The position numbers were made by a program, and so were the translations under genes. Below the pieces are notes generated by a model. It made no database searches. It was not told the DNA's origin and worked only from the letters and a program-made list of their open reading frames with translations. A stretch of DNA of 64,000 bases from Phoronis australis. Taxonomy: Eukaryota; Phoronida; Phoronidae. The DNA is taken from positions 1,634,710 to 1,698,709 of the forward strand of contig NMRA01000026.1 in the NCBI GenBank assembly GCA_002633005.1. Reading direction: 5' to 3'. This document shows, in pieces, positions 1 to 12,100 of the stretch. Numbering within the stretch: the stretch's first letter is position 1; every line of letters starts with the position of its first letter.

Positions 1-131
1 GCATTTTGCAGTGTTTAGTGGTATAATTCCATCATTTTGCACAAAANGTCATCTAGCAAATCTTCTACCTGAATGTTCATAATAATGGCTCTTCTGTTAA
101 TTCTGAGGCGCCTCTTATCTGCTTCATCCAT
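1..131 (-). CDS. CARD-domain protein, N-terminal exon (partial, caspase-9/CRADD-like)
   Basis: Read on the minus strand from an ATG at 131-129, the protein begins MDEADKRRLRINRRAI and continues to a V-x-x-L-L-D-D motif. This is the pattern of helix 1 and 2 of a caspase recruitment domain; animal caspase-9 starts almost the same way (MDEAD-R-x-LR). CARDs mediate homotypic assembly in apoptosis or immune signalling. After the ambiguous base at 47 the frame breaks. A different frame then reads N-D-G-I-I-P-L-N, which is how CARD helix 3 commonly looks, so one base of the T-run beside the n is probably missing. The frame is also open upstream of the ATG to a possible acceptor near 170, so the start is uncertain. 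The rest of the gene lies outside the window. It could be a caspase, an adaptor or another CARD protein. Confidence 0.55.
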
Positions 132-1179
132 GACTAAGACAATTCTATTCACACCATCAGCTGGTTACCAATACAACACCACACAAGCACTCTGTAAGAA
201 GATGAACCAGATGTATTATGAACACAACAAGTTTCAAAAAGAAAAAACACTACCAAATGTCTTGTTATACAACCAACAGGTTTCCCATTTCAATAATTTT
301 TGATAGAGTAGATATCATTAATTTGCAGGAATCAATTACATTCATTAGCACCGGATGACTAATAAAACTATGAAAACAATACAGCCCATAAATGGGCAAC
401 TCAACATTCACTTGGTGCTGTTAATGTGTACGGTAAAAATTTTCCCAACTTGGGACAGTCTCTAGAATTTGGGACATGGAAACTCTCGAAAAATTTGAAG
501 TGGAACTTGCACGCTAATTCCTAATCTCTGTGATTGCTTGGTCAAATTAGTTAGAAGCACATGATGTAGCGATGATATGAACATGAAGTACGCTGAAAAT
601 TGCGAATCTTTTTAAGAACTGCACTTTGCTTAGCATATATGATGTTCAAATAGCATTGTCATTTAGTTCCTGCTATACATTAGCATAGTTAGGAGCATGC
701 AAATACATCTTTAAATTTCTCGATTCTGCATTTATTAACCTCTTTAAATGAACCACTATATGTAGCAATCAATTTCTGTCCACCAAATATTATTCACGAT
801 CAAGCGGATGTTTTTTCGCTCTCATTACTCTAGAAAGTGCTAGTAAGGCAATATGAAAAGTCTAAGGTTGTAATTGCCCCTTGTGGCTTTTGAATAGCTA
901 AGCCCGGAATGGAGAAATGTGTGAATGATTAATGAATAAGTATTTGGTGAATAAGATCGCCAATGTTTTGTAAAAGTTTAAGGTTGGGGTAAAATTTAAA
1001 TAGTCATGATTAGCTTTTAGTCATTACTGGCTAGTAGAGCAATGCCTTTTTTATGGACATGAAAGTGATCATTTGAGTGAACTTGACAAGTTTATTTCGA
1101 TCTTCCACGTTCACACATAACAGATTAATTAACCTGTTTAACTGTTAACACATCATTAACGGATTAAAACAATAAGTAT
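132..1179. other. Intergenic stretch without recognised gene
   Basis: AT-rich DNA between the CARD-like exon and the TIR element. It should contain the upstream region of the minus-strand CARD gene. I see no coding exon, RNA gene or clear repeat in it. Confidence 0.5.
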
Positions 1180-2718
1180 TACTGTATACGCCGTAATAAC
1201 CGCCCATGCCCTATAAGCGTCTCCCCACGCGTTTTCAGACTTTGCTAAAATAAGCGCCCAGTCCATGAACGTGTACGTGCAAAAAGTGCCTTACCTACCG
1301 TCCTAAAATTCTACAGTAACGTCTTCAATTTATCAATAATATCCGACAGTCCTGAAAAAATCATTGTGCGCAGAATTTGTATAGACCACGAGCCTCGCCG
1401 CTATGTCAGTATTTAGCTGTGACTATACACTTCAAACTTCCACAATGCCTCAAAAACGAACACAAAAGTTCTGCTGATATTGCGAGGACCAATGGCCTGT
1501 CCTTTCAGAACAGAAGTAGTGTACTTGTCTACGGTATTGCTCTGTAGATATTTCCCGCTTTCAAAAGGAATCCAAATTTCTTTGCAGGCCTACACGTGAA
1601 AACCGTGAATCGAAGACTAATAAAAAGCTTGGCCAGTGTTAAAAGCACTTGGCTAGGAAGCGCGCGCTACATACATGAACCTGTCATCAAAGACATTACC
1701 GTAGTCGGGAACTATCCATTCATGAAACGGGTAGCATAGCATCGGTAAGAAATGAATATTGGCACAAATTTCCGACAGTTTCTAATACTATAAAAAATGT
1801 TTGTGTTATTTTTAAGATGAATTGTTTGATTAACCATAATTGGTGTTTTTAAGCCAAATATCCGATAAAATGACCACTGAAAGTGAAAGCTTACATACCC
1901 TTACACCGAAAAATAACTGTCAGATAGTCACGTACACAGTATACAGTCACACGGCGACTAATATGGCCTTACCGAGACAAATGTCGAACGTTTTTAGAAC
2001 TTTTTAGTACATGAGACCTGCAAGTGCCGAATGAAACATGCTCTGGTTTAGGCCTACTGTTTGTGCAAATTTCTTTAGATACAATGCACATCTAGCTCGT
2101 TAGATTGCGTGGCTCTGACCAAAAGACGGTATCTGCTCTGGCAAATGAACTCTGGTGACACGTACACGCTCGCTTACTCACAAACGCAGACAACTTCAAA
2201 ACAAACGTCACGTGACAACAACATGTGTGTTCGTCCAGACATTTTTCTCATGTTGCCGATCATACTTGTAGATGGCACGATGTTGCACAGATTTGTACTT
2301 AAACCTGCCGTGATCCCAACTCCACGGGAACTTAAAAATCTTAGAGACGCTACTTGGAAAACTTAAGAGGATTTCAGGTAATTTGCTTGAGTCGAAACTG
2401 TATTTTTATTCAAGCATTCAAGTCACCATATCGACGATTGTGAGGCAGGCAGTCGGCGAGTTTTCGCCCTGGGATTTCAGCACAATTTTCTGTAAAATGA
2501 TCGTAATTTAGCAGCTAAGTTTGATAGCAATGCACCACGGTTTTGTAGAAAGTCTTTCATAGATTACAGATACGTCACAGAGCGTAACTATGATGAATCT
2601 TAGCTTCCGATTTCACCCGTTTCGAAGACCGGTTTCAACGGCCTTGGGTTATAATAAGCACACTACTTGAAACGAAGTTTTCTAAGAGTCCTGGGCGGTT
2701 ATTACGGCGAATACGGTA
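1180..2718. mobile_element. TIR-bounded DNA element, copy 1 (about 1.54 kb)
   Basis: The segment starts with TACTGTATACGCCGTAATAA at 1180 and ends with the matching reverse complement at 2692-2718; 25 of 27 terminal bases pair. The flanking pentamers are AGTAT (1175-1179) and AGTCT (2719-2723), which may be a decayed 5-bp target duplication. The interior from about 1690 to 2290 reappears in reverse orientation in CCAR1 intron 1 (about 48570-49510), so this is a dispersed family and not a chance pair of inverted repeats. No transposase ORF is visible. The longest ORF (2109-2366) resembles nothing I know. Probably a non-autonomous DNA transposon. Confidence 0.65.
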
Positions 2719-3151
2719 AGTCTAACTCTAAGTGGGATTGTCTGTGAATTCCCAACGTAAGTGAAAGAAAGTTGAAACAACAATTTGAAATAAAAAATTT
2801 TCAGTTTTGAATTTGAAAGCATGAAAAGACTACTCATCATCAATACTGACAGTGGCCACAAAATACGCACTGCTGCATCATCCTAGTCACCAAAAATACA
2901 AAAAACCTTGACTCACCGTCATCAGCAGTCGTCTCCTCAAACTTTGTTGCTTTCTAGAAAGCGACGTCTAGTGGTGATAAAACCCGTGGTCTTTTCACAA
3001 AGACGAATCCCTCATCTAATATCTCTTGCTTCACTTAACAGTATTGAACTTTTTTACCGTAAGAGCCTTTAATTCATGTTTTAGATACTTGTGTGCTTGA
3101 AAGTTACGAAAAATTAACTTGACCTAATTAGTTGGTCACATGATCACCAAC
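2719..3151 (+). promoter_or_regulatory. ECHS1 upstream/promoter region
   Basis: This is the 430-bp gap between the TIR element and the ECHS1 start codon, so the core promoter should lie here. A CACATG E-box-like site sits at about 3137, and the start codon is embedded in CAACATGGCTGCC, which resembles the YY1 site often found over the start of animal housekeeping genes. No TATA box is evident. The call rests on position and these motifs only. Confidence 0.45.
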
Positions 3152-6100
3152 ATGGCTGCCTTCAAGAGAGTTCTTTCGTCTGGTTTGAGACATTTGGGAT
3201 CACAGTCAATTAAACCTTTTCAAACAAATTTCCGATGCGCGTCAGCCAGGTTAATGTCATCAGGTACAGCTTAAAAATTAATATGATGGAAGGCGAAGCC
3301 TTGTTGCGGGCAAAGGCATAGCAACTAGGCGGCTTAGTCCTAGGTCTTGAAGTCGGCCAAGACAGTGACCACCAAGCTGGACCGTCGTTGTAGTTGTAGT
3401 AGTAGTAGTAATAGTAGTAGTAGCAATCTTTATTTAGGAGTCCGTAAGGTTTAACAATGAAACAGTAGCACAAGTGCTATTACCCGAAAATTTTAAAAAT
3501 CTGCAAACTTATATTGCAAAAACTTTATTTTAACTACAAGTTAATTATACAGTACAGATAATATGCATAACTTTTAACATAAATACAAAGGTACGTGCAC
3601 ATATTATGGGATGTGTAGACATCTATTGCAGTTCTCACCACAGAAGTTCACAGAGAAAAAAATCATCAGCATGTCTGACAAATTCATTTGAAGCAGTACA
3701 TTGTCTCATTGCCGATGGCTATGAGTTCCATAGCAAAGTACCCTGTTGCCGGTTTGTGAGATTGAGTTACACCTGTAAGTCATGGTATCAAAACGTTTTA
3801 CATAGAGACAGTTTTCATATCTGAGATCGTATCTAGACTCTCTAAATTCAAGCTTTCCTGACAAAATGACAGGGTTCAATACCATTTTTGAATACTTCAA
3901 TAGATAAACATTTCATCTGCCATCTAGTTAGAGAGCAGCTCTTAGCCTTATCTAAGAGTTGCGAGTAGCTTGACTCACTGTCATTGAACACAAATTTTAA
4001 AGCACGTTGTTGTATCTTTTCCATTTTCTTACTTTTGTGTATTCCACATAGGTGCCAAATGAGGAGGCACTAAAATAGGTTCTGATAAATGCGCAATATA
4101 ACTTAAGCTTACTGTTAATGCCTAAAACATAAGAAGATGGAACAACGCGTTTATTTGTCTAGAAGCTTTTTTGCAGGTAATGTCAACGTGTTCATCAAAT
4201 TTTAACTTGCTGTCAAGTTGGACACTCAGCAGATTGATAGACTCTTCACATTCAATCACAGTATCACCAGACATGAGATACCTATCATTATTTACATGAT
4301 TCCTAGAAAAGATGTTAGCTAAACTAGAGATGGTGAAGCTCCTATAAGAGCTTTATACACTGGAAGCTTTTTGGCAAATTATGCCTCACACTGCTTAAAC
4401 CCTCAAAGTCACATTGTTATAAGTACCTTTTTGTGCATAGAGGGACACCTTAGGAAGCCGGCGATGTCTTTAATTCTTTCCAACTCGTGTACATACTCCA
4501 GTAATCAAACATTTTCTTTGGGAAGTCCTTCGTTCAGTTGCCCAAAGTGGCAACTGGCCATTTTTAGCTCTGTGGGTGCTCCTTTTGTTACCACATCCTC
4601 CAGGAGCACACTCAGTGTTAGAAATGGCCAGTTGCCAATTTAGGCAACTGAACGAAGGACTTCCCGAAGATAAAGTTTTGATTTCCAGAATATTTGTTTG
4701 AGTTAGAAGGAATTAAAGACATCGGCAGTCTTTTAAGGTGTTCCTCTATGCGCAAAAGGTGCTTATAATGACGTGTCTTGGATGTTTTAATCAGTGTGAG
4801 GCATAATTTGCCGAAAAGCTTCCAGCATATGAAGCTCCTATAAGAGCCATCTATACTTTTGCCAGCTACAGATGGTGGTCACTGTCTATAGACAGCCTAG
4901 CTAGCCAGCTACCTTTATGAATTGAAGACTATCATCTAAATACAGCTAGGAACCACTGTGTATTAAGCTCCAACAGACCTCGAAATTTCACACAGTCCTG
5001 GTAGTTCTGCTCGTCAACCCCTCTTGAAACTCATCAACATGTAGACCTAATGACCGGCGGGGTGCATGTAAAATCTGGGAGTCAACCGACACTCACCTTG
5101 CTGCCCGTTGCAGCCATTTAAGTGGAAAACAATTTAATAGCCATCATTTTCTTATATAATTTTCTGCCTATTGTAACAAAGTCGTTTTGAAAACGATGTG
5201 CTCGTGATGCACCTATGCTAATTTTTTGTGATGTTCTCCTGCTGAGAAGGCCATGGTTAACAATAATTTTGGACAGTTTGGACTACTGCACACCCTAGTG
5301 GCAGTTTGCTATTTTTGCATCCTCAGCTGTTTCTCCTAAGCCCTTGCAGGATCTTTGGGAAATTTAGCCCGTGTGTTGCTGTAAATGTGACGACTGATAA
5401 CAACTTTTGGACGTATCTGACTACCAATGTGCCTCTTAGTGACACTTATTTTTTTATGATTTTGTGTTCCTATTCAGGAGATCACTGTTGACTTGTTATG
5501 CACCCCTAGAGGCTATTTTGAGTTTACTAGCATTGTTTCTTTTAGTGGAAATATTTAAAATGATAATCATCCCTTGTATCTGCACTATATGTGATGGATA
5601 CAGTAAGCACTTATCAACGCTGTGCGTTGCTCTTGTTCCTAGTGCTAGCTAATTTATGTGAGTGTTTTCGTGTCTGCACTGCAATTGCTTTATTTTGTAG
5701 GTCCCTATGAGAACATAATTGTTGAGAACAAGGGAGAAAATGGCAGGATAGGTTACATCCAACTGAACCGTCCCAAAGCTCTGAACGCTTTGTGCGATGC
5801 ACTAATGGTTGAAATGGCAGATGCACTTGACAAATTTGATGCTGATCCCAGCACAGCTTGCGTGATCATTACAGGAAGTGAAAAGGCATTTGCAGGTCAG
5901 AATTGGACAGTGCTTCTGATGAACATTGCATGGTAGTAACATGATTGTCGTGTTCGAACACATTTGGAAATAATGAAACTGTAATAGTGTATTCTTTTGG
6001 TACTTGAATCTGGTCTGCTGAGCTGTATTTGCTTAATTCTTAGATCCTCGGAAACATCGTGCCTCCAATGGGATGATGTTGACTACTAGGGAACTGTAGT

Positions 6101-9100
6101 AATACGGGATTTCCTCAACATTCTCATTCCATGTAGATGACAATTAAAATCAGGTGCCACTTTGTACATGTTATTAAAAGAATGTTGTAGGGCTTGGATA
6201 CAGATAGCCTCCTGGACACTTCTGTCAAGCTATGTTTTTCTCTAGGCATGATCTCGACATTTTCGTTGCTAAACTCATGTGTTGTATCATGCAAATGGTT
6301 GTACACCACAGATGAAATTCCTACCCCATTCTGTATTGTTGGCAGTGCCAGCTCCTTATGAAGCACATTCACTACATGATGATGCAACAGTTGTAACTGA
6401 AAACATATTGTCTTGATAGTATTATGAATTACAATGATTGTAATATGTTTTGTTTGTTTGTTTGTTTGTTTAAACACGCGTGGAATTGCTGTTGTTATAT
6501 TTAAGTCCAGTCACTAACTGTTACTCTTATAAAGTGTCAACATTTATGTCTGAAAGTAAGTTGACACAAAATTTACATCTTTTGACAGTAGAAGTTTGTG
6601 ATAGAGCTTTTTGAACACCTTCACAGTTCTTGCTGTTTGTAGCTGGTGCTGACATTAAAGAAATGCAGAACAGGAAATTCAGTAAAGTGTATGGCGGGAA
6701 CTTTCTCAGTCACTGGGACAGAGTCTCCAGGAACGTGAAGCCTATCATCGCTGTTGTCAACGGTTATGCTGTAAGTGTCTTTGTCTGTCAACACTGGGTC
6801 ACTAGTCACTTGTTTTGCAGCCACTGTCATTTGTTAAGTATTTGGTCGTTTATGCCCCTGAGGTAGCACTTTTCGTGTTCTGTTATGTATATGATCCATC
6901 ACATGGACCAAAAAGTGTAAAACAATGTGTGATCGGGTGAGATCTGACGAGACTTCAGTCACATCAGAGACACAACGTACTAAAAATTTATACTATGATG
7001 GAACTGTTGAGAATAAGTGATAATTAATTCTGAATTTTTAATCTTTAGGAGATTGGGTTATTAGTCAGTCCTGCGTGTGCATTTTCATTGGATAACCTGA
7101 TCTATCAAAAGATGCTTCTTTCAGTAGAACAGTCAGTCGATGATACAGATGTTGCGTTCACAAGATGGAGTGTTCTAACAACCAAACTAAGACAATGTAC
7201 CCTAGTAAACAAATATTTGATTTTTAAGGTTGTCTGTGTACTCCCCAAGTACTGTGAAGATGTTGCTAGTGTATGGGGAGTATCTTGGCCTTGCATTTGA
7301 TATGAAACACGCACACCATTTGTTGCATTGAAACCAACTCTGTCTCACTTTTCAACATTTGAAGTGACTTTAAACCCCATGTTCCATTCAAGAAGCAAAC
7401 TTTTGATTTAGACCACTTACCACCATAAAATTGTTCTCAACTTATTCCTTTATGTACGTGCAAATTGATTTCTGGAATTGCAAAGAACTCGTAGTTTGTT
7501 ATTCCTCAGGACCATGTTTGGTGAATAAAATGACACGCTATGACAAGTCAACTTGTGGAGCCCAGACTCCAGCAATATGTGTCAGTTCTTTCAAATCCCT
7601 GAAATCACTTGCAACTTTACTAAGTAACAATTTGATACCAATTTTATAAGCATAAGTGGTATAAATCAAAAAATGGTTTTGTGACAGAGAGCAGGTTTAA
7701 ATTTACCAGGTAAAAAACATTTTGGCTGTAATTCAAATTTTTGAGGTGTATTCTTACTCAAAGCCACTACTGATTTAAACACTGTAATTGACCAGTAGTC
7801 TAACAATGATTTTTTACCATTTCAGTTGGGCGGGGGGTGTGAACTAGCCATGATGTGTGACATTATATATGCAGGACATAAGGCCAAGTTTGGACAGCCA
7901 GAAATCCTCTTGGGCACAATACCAGGTTTGTTACATGGGTTGGCATTATGCAGTAAGCAATGAATTGTATGCCAACCTTGAGGTCCCTCAAAGCGTGCTT
8001 GATCGGTGATTCAAAATAGAGTATAACATAGTTTTATGGCTGGGGTTGTGGCAGGATATCTTAGGTTTAAAGTGAGTTTGTCCCACTTCTACTAGTAGAT
8101 CTATTCTTCAATGCCATTCGTATAATCAAATGATGTGTATGTTTGCCCAATGATTAACCTGCTTGGAACATTCTGTAACTGCTCAATATGTAAGTTTCTC
8201 AACTGAGCAGGAGAAATGGTACAAAAGCGTCATCTTGTTGCACAAGATAGCTGGTCTATAGCACTTTAACATGGAAAATCTGACAAACCTGCTGGGCATC
8301 AGCTGAAGTGGGACAAAAATCCAGCTTGCTTCGTATCTCGTAAAATGTCTATTGTCCTTGGTTTTTAGCAAATTGGGTTTAATTTATTGGAATTCCTGTT
8401 ATCTTACTGTATTGTGCTGATTTCACAGGTGCTGGTGGTACTCAAAGGCTGCCTAGAGCTATTGGAAAGTCCAAGGCCATGGAGATGGTACTAACTGGAA
8501 GCCCAATAAATGCCGAGGAGGCAGAAAAAGCTGGTATGGTCACAGAGTGAAACCTGCCTGCACAAATATATGGCAGGAGCTCAGCTGCATTGTAGTCATT
8601 TGAAATTGTGCAAGAACCAACTGTTTTGTTGAAAAAGGTGATTTGAAAATTGACTTATCAATGTCAAAATTGCCTAAGTTACAGATTTTGAAGTTTTGTT
8701 ACAATAAGTGCACAAGAAATTTACGCTGCTGCAAGTTCCCATGAATCTGAGCGCCTTTTGATTTGTCAATACTGCTTACAAATTGTTCATTTAATAATGA
8801 AGTGTGATTAGTTGTTGTAGAACAAAGAGGAATGTAAGACCGGAGGGATACTCTCCTTTATTTTCACCAGTCCTAACAATTGAAAAATCTCACTAAAATC
8901 AAAGCATTTTGTAAATTACTGCCCTGTATATGTATTTATATGAAGTACAGTATTCACCTGTGTTGGTCGTTTTGTTGATGCACTATCAGAAATTCAAAAA
9001 TTAAACCTACAGATTCTGTAATAAATGTTCTGTTTATTTTTTAATGAGTGTGTCATGTTGATGGAGCATTTGTGAATACCTATTTTTAAATAAGCTTACA

Positions 9101-12100
9101 ACACGAACGCTTTTGGCAAAACACCCTGCCTTCATAAAAAGTAATCACCAAAATGTTGTTCTTGCTCTCTCGAAATTTTCGCAAAATTTTATTTACCCCC
9201 TGCTTTTGAAAATGTACATATTGTGGACAATGTCATATTTGGATGCGTTGGAATTCGATTAAAATGAAGTGGTTACAGCATCTTTAGAGCTACACTCCAA
9301 AGGTTTTGCATTCATACAGTTGTAATTTGAGACGGTGTGTGGGTAAAAGACTAATATCTGCAGTTGATGAGCAATCCATTCTATGAATGAAAGCTCTTAA
9401 TTTATCTGATGATATCATTCCCAGGGAGCCAGATGAAGCAGTCTGTGTAAGCTTTAAATATAAAAGTGTGCATGAGGCCTATTGTCTCTATAATCGATTC
9501 CCGGACAATGTTGAACATGTCAACAAGTGTGTTCTTACATTCTTTTTGTTTTGTGTAGCATATTTTACTTGTCCTAATCCTATGTCTGGGTATGATGTCA
9601 GCAGCTGGTACTGTAGTTGCATACAGAGGTCCCCACATTGTCAGTGAGAAGGCAGGATATTCTAAATTTTGTGAACCTGGGCTCTTGTAAAGTAGGAAAA
9701 GCCTAGGAGCATTTAAAATACTTATTGCAAGGAATGCTGAGATTGCTTAAGGCGGCATTGAACCCACGTTATCGCTCAAAAAAGTTTTGGTTTAAACTAC
9801 TTACAGTGATGAAATTGGTCTCAAATTGTTTCTTAGTCAAGATACTGAGTGTGATTTCTGGACGTGGAACCAACTACGTTTATTATTTCTTGACACCAAG
9901 CTCATAACATATCACCATATCACTTGTTAACTGAGAAAGCACCAAGATAAGAACAATTCTTTAACTGTAAGTGGTATCAATCAAAACTTGTTTTTGTGCC
10001 ACTTGAAAATTGTCTTGACATATAAGCTTGTTGGTCAGAGTTATAATAATGAATTACATTCCTTCTTAGGTTTGGTCAGTAAGGTGTTTCCCTCAGACCA
10101 GGTGGTGGATGAAGCCATCAAAACAGCAGAGGTTATTGCCAACCACTCTAAACTTGTTGTGGCCATGTGTAAAGAGGCCGTCAACACAGGTGAAAAGAGA
10201 AAACATGGGGTGGTTTACTAGCCACTGTTTTATAGTTTGTTATCTCGTCAGGGTAATTCATGTCCCACTAGACCATGCAGTGTGGTGAAAGAGAGTAGTT
10301 GTGAGGTCAAATTTTTCATCTTCACCAAGTATTGACATAGTTTAATATGTGTTGTTGGTAATGCAACAGTTATTTTTATCAATGGAGTCAGCCTTGGAAA
10401 GGGGAAATATGTCAGTTTTGCTAATTATTTAACGGAAGAATCATCTTCTTGTCGAGTCCTTGAGGGAACTTATTCGTTTGATTTAAAACTTTAGAAAAAT
10501 GTTGATATTTGCCTAACTTTGGAACATCATGTCTCAGAGATAGCTGGTCTGATTCAAGTGAAACTGTCGGATACTGTATTTTATTCATTGTTGACCAAAA
10601 CGCTGTTGAGAGCTGTTTTTTTTTAATTCCACTTTAGCATGAGAGACTTTTAAGGTTTTTATGAAAGACACTCAAAAAGATGCATAAAACGAAATGAAAA
10701 GATAATTTAGAAAACTGTAACATTGTTTTAAAGCTTAATCTTGAATATTAATAACATATGTAATGAAATATGGTAATTTAATTGATATTATTTTATACTA
10801 TGAATGTATGTTTTATAAATTTCACTAAAAAGACACGGTCACATGTCCCAATTAGTTCTGCACAATTTCTACTTTTAGAAAACACACACTGTTTATATAG
10901 CTAAATTCTATAGTTTTATAGATACAGTGCAGCTCATTTAATGTCATAGCAGAAATTAGAACCAAATGGAACACATTGACTAAATAGCAGGGTATTTGAA
11001 GAATTTTTAAATGGTAGAGACTCGGGCCTTGATTTCATCGAATTTTGTTGCTTTATAGCCTCTGTCAAAGCTTTGTAATATGTTCTAGAAGTCTATCCTG
11101 TCAGAGCTATGTACGGTAATAAGTTCTAGAAGTCTATCCTGTCAGAGCTATGTAATAAGTTCTAGAAGTCTCCCATTCAACAAAAATCTCAAAATTGCTT
11201 GGGTGCTAAAATTATAATGTCCTTTTAAAGAGACATGTATATTTTTTATCACTCAAGGTTATACAAGATTGTGTAACTCAGTAAAAGTGTATATTTTCTG
11301 AAACTAGAAAAGCTATAGAATTAGATTGTTTTTTTTTACTTTTTAGCAATCTGCCATTAATTGGGTCATGTGGTTGTGTTTTTGTATAACTTAGCATGAA
11401 AGAAAAGTACATTGATGGTGAAACAGCGTTATCAAAAACAAGATCAAATTTTGTTTGATGTAAATTTTAAAGATGAGATCTCAAAAATACTGTTAGTTTT
11501 CTAAAAAAATATTTTATGTAGATTTCTTTTTGTGAAAATGAAGAGTGGACCTTTTTAAAAACAATTAATAAAACTGGGTTTTGGAGAACATTGAATAAAC
11601 CATGGTATCTGAAAGTTTCATATAACTCCGATCAACAATTCCTGAGGTATGATAATGCAAAGTTATCCAGATATGAACATTTTTAATTGCCGTCTTGTTT
11701 TTCTCTGTCACGTAACATCTTAGCCTGATACTGTTCTGATAGTCTTACCAGTCTCATGCATCAAGTTTCTTTCTTTTAGGGTATCAAACGAGCCTCGCTG
11801 AAGGACTACACTTTGAGAAGCGTGTGTTCCATACTACTTTTGCAACTGTAAGTTGGTTTTGTTTTTATGTTTCTCTTATGTAATGTATTTATAGATAATA
11901 GATGCAGACATGTCTCCAGTTTTATGCGCCCACATATTTATTTGTGGAAGCATTATGCCGTCATCTCCGTCCTTCCGTCCGGGTGGCGTCCGGCGTCCGC
12001 TGCTCTAACTCCAAAACCGTTTGACGTATGTTCATGAAATTTTGCACGTGTTTTTACGCTTACCTCTATTTCTTCAAAGGTCTTCAGCGTATTTTCATAA

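Noticed and set aside
2109-2366. Possible transposase ORF in the TIR element
   Set aside because: 85 codons, no catalytic motif, and the frame is not kept in the copy at 48570-49510.
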